From Pedococcus bigeumensis (GTDB lineage: Bacteria; Actinomycetota; Actinomycetes; Actinomycetales; Dermatophilaceae), in assembly GCF_006438965.1 (NCBI RefSeq), contig NZ_RCZM01000004.1:310001-374000 (forward strand): a stretch of DNA of 64,000 nucleotides. Reading direction: 5' to 3'. The position numbers and the translations under genes were made by a program. The notes beneath the pieces were generated by a model. The model did not search any database. It saw only the letters and a list, made by a program, of their open reading frames with translations, and was not told the DNA's origin. Within the stretch, counting starts at the first letter, position 1. Each line of letters starts with the position of its first letter. Positions 60,382-64,000 of this stretch are shown in pieces.

Positions 60382-63300
60382 GTGTACGTCAAGAGCCTGA
60401 CCCTGAAGGGCTTCAAGTCCTTCGCCTCGGCGACCACGATGCGCCTCGAACCCGGCATCACCTGCATCGTCGGGCCCAACGGCTCCGGCAAGTCCAACGT
60501 CGTCGACGCGCTCGCGTGGGTGATGGGGGAGCAGGGCGCCAAGAGCCTGCGCGGCGGCAAGATGGAGGACGTCATCTTCGCCGGCACCGCCGGTCGGGCA
60601 CCGCTGGGCCGCGCCGAGGTGGCACTCACGATCGACAACACCGACGGCGCGCTGCCGATCGACTACACCGAGGTCACCATCGCCCGGACGATGTTCCGTA
60701 ACGGTGGCTCGGAGTACGCCATCAACGGCACCTCCTGCCGACTGCTCGACGTCCAGGAGCTGCTGTCCGACTCCGGCATCGGCCGCGAGATGCACGTCAT
60801 CGTCGGCCAGGGCCAGCTCGACGCCGTGCTGCGCGCCACTCCCGAGGAGCGCCGCGGCTTCATCGAGGAGGCCGCCGGCGTCCTCAAGCACCGCAAGCGC
60901 AAGGAGAAGGCGCTCCGCAAGCTCGAGTCGATGGACGCCAACCTCACCCGCGTCAACGACCTCACCGGCGAGATCCGCCGCCAGCTCGGTCCGTTGGGCC
61001 GCCAGGCCGAGGCCGCCCGCAAGGCCGCCGTCGTCCAGGCCGACGCCCGCGACGCCCGGCTGCGGCTGCTTGCCGACGACCTCGTCCAGCTCACCTCGAC
61101 CCTCGAGCAGGAGGTCGCCGACGAGTCCGCGCTGATCGCCAAGCGCACCGAGGTCGAGGACGGCCTGACCACCCTGCGCAGCCGCCTCGCCACCCTGGAA
61201 GAGCAGGCGCAGGACGCCGCTCCCGAGCTGGCCAAGGCTCAGGAGCGCTGGTTCGCCCTCCAGCAGCTGCGCGACAAGCTCACCTCCACCGAGTCGCTGG
61301 CCGCCGAACGCGTCCGCCTGCTCTCCCAGGACAGCCAGGACGAGCAGACCTCGGGCCGAGACCCCGAGGAGCTCCGCGCCCAGGCCGTCGAGGCGCGCAA
61401 GCAGGAGGAAGCCCTGCTCGCCGAGGTGGGCGAGGCCAAGACCGAGCTCGAAGCCGCCACCGCAGCGCGTGCGGCCGCAGAGCAGGCGTATGCCGCGGAG
61501 CAGCAGCGCCTCCAGCGGCTCGTCCGCGCAGCCGCTGACCGTCGCGAGGGGCTGGCCAAGCTGGCCGGCCAGGTCGGCGCCCGCAGGAGCCGTCTCGAGG
61601 CCGGTGAGGCCGAGATCGGTCGACTCCGTGGGGTCATCGAGCAGTCCTTGCAGCGCGCCGCCGCCGCGGAGCAGGAGTTCCAGACGCTCGAAGCCTCCGT
61701 CGCCGTCGACGAGGAGGGTGAGGAAGGGCTGGACTCGGCCTACGAGAAGGCCGCCGCCATCCTCGAGCAGGTCGAGGCCGAGGTCGAGAAGCACCGCGAG
61801 GCCGAGCGCCTCGCCGAGCGCGACCGCACCAGCGGCACCGCCCGGCTCGAAGCTCTCGAGCTCAGCCTGTCCCGCAAGGACGGCGCCGCCACGCTCCTCG
61901 CTGCCGCAGACTCCAAGCACGGCATCGTCGGGTCGGTCGCGTCGCTGCTCCAGGTCAAGGGCGGGCACGAGGCCGCCATCGCCGCCGCTCTCGGCTGGGC
62001 GGGTGACGCCCTGGCCGTCGAGTCGGTCGAGCACGCCGCCCGCGCCCTCACCACGCTGCGCGCCGACGACGCCGGTCGGGCTGCGTTCCTCGTCGGGCAG
62101 ACCGCGTCGTCGAGCGACCCGTCGACCTGGCCACGGCTCGAGGGCTCGGCTGTCTGGGCCCGCGAAGTCGTCGAGGCGCCTGCCACGGTCCGTCCTGCCG
62201 TCGAGCAGCTGCTCGAACGGGTCGCCCTCGTCTCCGACCCCGCTCTGGCTGCTGCGCTCGTAGCGAGTGGTGAGGGCATCACCGCGGTGACCACCGACGG
62301 CGACGTGTTCGCCCCCGGCTTCGTCCGCGGCGGCAGCAGCCACGCGCCGAGCCTCATCGAGATCCAGTCGGCCGTTGACGAGACGCGCGACCGCGTCGCC
62401 GACGCGACCCGCCGCGGCGAGCAGGCACGGTTCGCCCTGACCGCCGCGCAGGAGCGGCACCGGGTCGCCAGCGACGACGTCGAGCACGCCCTCGAGCGGC
62501 TGCACGACTCCGACGCCAAGATGGCCGCCGTTGCCGAGCGACTCGGTCACCTCGGCGCCACCGTCCGGTCCGCCAAGGCCGAGGCGGAGCGCACCGAACG
62601 CTCGATCGCCGATGCGACGGCCGCCCTCGAGACCGACCGCGTCGAGCTCGCCGGAATGACCGAACGCCTCGACGAGGCCAGCGCCGAACCGACCGAGTCG
62701 CAGGACCCCGGCACCGACGAGCGCGACCGCCTCGAGCTCGAGGCCAGCCGTGGTCGCACGGCCGAGACCGAGCTCCGGCTCACGCTGCGCACCAAGGAGG
62801 AACGGGCTCGCGCCCTCAAGGGCCGCGCGGACTCCCTCGAAGGCGCTGCCCGCAACGAGCTGGCCGCCCGCCAGCGACTGGCCGCCCGCCAGGAACGCCG
62901 CAAGCGCGAGGCCACGGTGGCCGAGGCGGTGCGACGCGGCGCGGCATACGCGAGCACGCTCATCGCCACCACCCTCGACACCGCAGCCCGCAAGCGCACC
63001 AGTGCGGAGCAGGAGCGCACCGAGCGCGACCAGGCCCTCACCGTGGTGCGCCGCGACGTCGCCGCCCTCCAGGACGACCTGCGCGAGCTCACCGACACGG
63101 TGCACCGCGACGAGGTGGCCCGCACCCAGCAGGTGCTGCGGATCGAGGCCCTGCAGGCCAAGGCCGTCGAGGAGCTCGGCATCTCGCCGGAGGCGCTGAT
63201 GGAGGACTTCGGTCCGCACCAGCTCGTGCCGTTCGTCGTCGGGCCGGACGACAACCCCGACGAGATCCCCGAGCCCGGACCCTACGTCCGCGAGACGCAG

Positions 63301-63954
63301 GAGAAGCGGCTGCGCAAGGCCGAGCGTGCGCTGAGTGCTCTCGGTCGGGTCAACCCGCTGGCGCTGGAGGAGTTCGCTGCGCTGGAGGAGCGGCACAAGT
63401 TCCTCACCGAGCAGCTCGAGGACCTCAAGAAGTCCAAGCGCGACCTGCTCGACATCGTCCGCGAGGTCGACGAGCGCGTCGAGCGGGTCTTCACCGAGGC
63501 CTTCCACGACACCGCTGCCCAGTTCGAGGGCGTCTTCAGCCGGCTGTTCCCCGGCGGCGAGGGCAAGCTGACCCTCACCGATCCGAGCAACATGCTGACC
63601 ACCGGCATCGAGGTCGAAGCTCGCCCCCCGGGCAAGAAGATCAAGCGGCTGTCGCTGCTGTCCGGTGGCGAGCGGTCACTGGTCGCGGTCGCGCTGCTCG
63701 TGTCGATCTTCAAGGCGCGCCCCAGCCCGTTCTACATCATGGACGAGGTGGAGGCGGCGCTCGACGACGCCAACCTCGGTCGCCTGATCACCCTCTTCGA
63801 GGAGCTGCGCGACTCCAGCCAGCTCATCGTCATCACCCACCAGAAGCGCACCATGGAGGTCGCCGACGCGCTCTACGGTGTGTCGATGCGTGGTGACGGT
63901 GTGACCACTGTGGTCTCACAGCGGATTCGCGACGTGGCGGCGCAGAGCGCCTGA
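60382..63954 (+). CDS. smc: Chromosome segregation protein SMC
   Basis: SMC (1190 aa) is the condensin ATPase that, with ScpA/ScpB, organises the chromosome. Seen: VKSLTLKGFKSFA start, Walker A IVGPNGSGKSNV (about residues 29-40), long coiled-coil arms rich in Glu/Arg/Ala, a hinge from about residue 514 (GIVGSVASLLQVKGGHEAA) to 660, a second coil, and C-terminal signature LLSGGERSLVAVALL (about 1092) with Walker B FYIMDEVEAALDD. The start is GTG 60382 after CAGGAG; the extra open frame upstream to 60274 lacks homology. The last 46 bases of the window follow its stop. Confidence 0.96.
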   Translation: MYVKSLTLKGFKSFASATTMRLEPGITCIVGPNGSGKSNVVDALAWVMGEQGAKSLRGGKMEDVIFAGTAGRAPLGRAEVALTIDNTDGALPIDYTEVTIARTMFRNGGSEYAINGTSCRLLDVQELLSDSGIGREMHVIVGQGQLDAVLRATPEERRGFIEEAAGVLKHRKRKEKALRKLESMDANLTRVNDLTGEIRRQLGPLGRQAEAARKAAVVQADARDARLRLLADDLVQLTSTLEQEVADESALIAKRTEVEDGLTTLRSRLATLEEQAQDAAPELAKAQERWFALQQLRDKLTSTESLAAERVRLLSQDSQDEQTSGRDPEELRAQAVEARKQEEALLAEVGEAKTELEAATAARAAAEQAYAAEQQRLQRLVRAAADRREGLAKLAGQVGARRSRLEAGEAEIGRLRGVIEQSLQRAAAAEQEFQTLEASVAVDEEGEEGLDSAYEKAAAILEQVEAEVEKHREAERLAERDRTSGTARLEALELSLSRKDGAATLLAAADSKHGIVGSVASLLQVKGGHEAAIAAALGWAGDALAVESVEHAARALTTLRADDAGRAAFLVGQTASSSDPSTWPRLEGSAVWAREVVEAPATVRPAVEQLLERVALVSDPALAAALVASGEGITAVTTDGDVFAPGFVRGGSSHAPSLIEIQSAVDETRDRVADATRRGEQARFALTAAQERHRVASDDVEHALERLHDSDAKMAAVAERLGHLGATVRSAKAEAERTERSIADATAALETDRVELAGMTERLDEASAEPTESQDPGTDERDRLELEASRGRTAETELRLTLRTKEERARALKGRADSLEGAARNELAARQRLAARQERRKREATVAEAVRRGAAYASTLIATTLDTAARKRTSAEQERTERDQALTVVRRDVAALQDDLRELTDTVHRDEVARTQQVLRIEALQAKAVEELGISPEALMEDFGPHQLVPFVVGPDDNPDEIPEPGPYVRETQEKRLRKAERALSALGRVNPLALEEFAALEERHKFLTEQLEDLKKSKRDLLDIVREVDERVERVFTEAFHDTAAQFEGVFSRLFPGGEGKLTLTDPSNMLTTGIEVEARPPGKKIKRLSLLSGGERSLVAVALLVSIFKARPSPFYIMDEVEAALDDANLGRLITLFEELRDSSQLIVITHQKRTMEVADALYGVSMRGDGVTTVVSQRIRDVAAQSA

Positions 63955-64000
63955 CCGCGCTGTCGTCGCCGGCCGCTGTCCGACGACCATGCAGGTCAGC

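Noticed and set aside
60361-63507. 1048-codon minus-strand frame opposite smc
   Set aside because: Leu/Gly/Asp-rich shadow of the smc coiled coils; not a gene.

Overview
The window is high-GC actinobacterial chromosome, most likely from Micrococcales close to Intrasporangiaceae. The evidence is the codon bias, frequent GTG starts, coenzyme F420-linked genes (cofC, two LLM-type flavin enzymes), an HU protein with a long PAKKA tail, and a gene order (serA-leuB-ilvE ... gltX-tRNAs-ndgR-leuCD-hupB-murA-cofC-plsC-gpsA-ddl ... thiL-rpmB-DAK-recG-rsmD-coaD ... rpmF-rnc-mutM-smc) familiar from Streptomyces and relatives. The family assignment is inference. I see no rRNA, insertion sequence, CRISPR array or complete prophage.

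Layout. 1-3.95 kb: end of serA, an acetyltransferase, leuB and ilvE. 4.0-14.2 kb: an accessory catabolic cluster of permease, choline/ethanolamine-kinase-like protein, GcvT-fused FAD oxidase, FadR-type regulator, glutamine-synthetase-like ligase, aldehyde dehydrogenase, SDR and gamma-glutamyl amidase. It reads as a gamma-glutamylation route for an amino alcohol such as ethanolamine or an N-methyl derivative, ending in glycine plus glutamate. 14.2-25.7 kb: a possible attenuator and cimA, argG, a PadR regulator, a lipase, an AraC-type regulator, a FAA hydrolase, gltX, tRNA-Gln, tRNA-Glu, an 82-bp tandem repeat and the IclR regulator ndgR. 25.8-35.5 kb: leuCD, HU, murA, cofC, plsC-like, gpsA, a Cys/Met PLP enzyme and ddl. 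35.7-44.6 kb: an apparent insertion between ddl and its usual neighbour DUF3515, carrying an amino-acid ABC transporter, two LLM enzymes, an orphan baseplate/gpV-like hybrid, a metallo-beta-lactamase-fold protein and membrane proteins. 44.6-64 kb: housekeeping genes from DUF3515 to smc, with an acyltransferase-3/SGNH gene inserted between coaD and yceD.

How the parts work together. Leucine/isoleucine genes (leuB, ilvE, leuCD, cimA) are scattered but share candidate operators: three exact copies of TGTGAGACAC near leuB and cimA, and a CGTCTCA-N5-TGAGACG palindrome between ndgR and leuC. The catabolic cluster has two matching operators (AATGGT-N10-ACCATTGAC), one before the permease and one before its regulator, so it is probably one regulon in two transcription units. 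Several genes (FAA hydrolase, araC-type regulator, DAK, alpha/beta hydrolase, rsmD, coaD) have a -10-like hexamer exactly six bases before the start codon, as expected of leaderless mRNAs.

The most unusual whole-window signal is the octamer GTATGCCG/CGGCATAC. I counted about 45 copies by eye, in every reading frame (including rare TAT, GCA and ATA codons) and at the ends of three intergenic hairpins. This looks like a HIP1-like iterated DNA word and deserves a genome-wide count.
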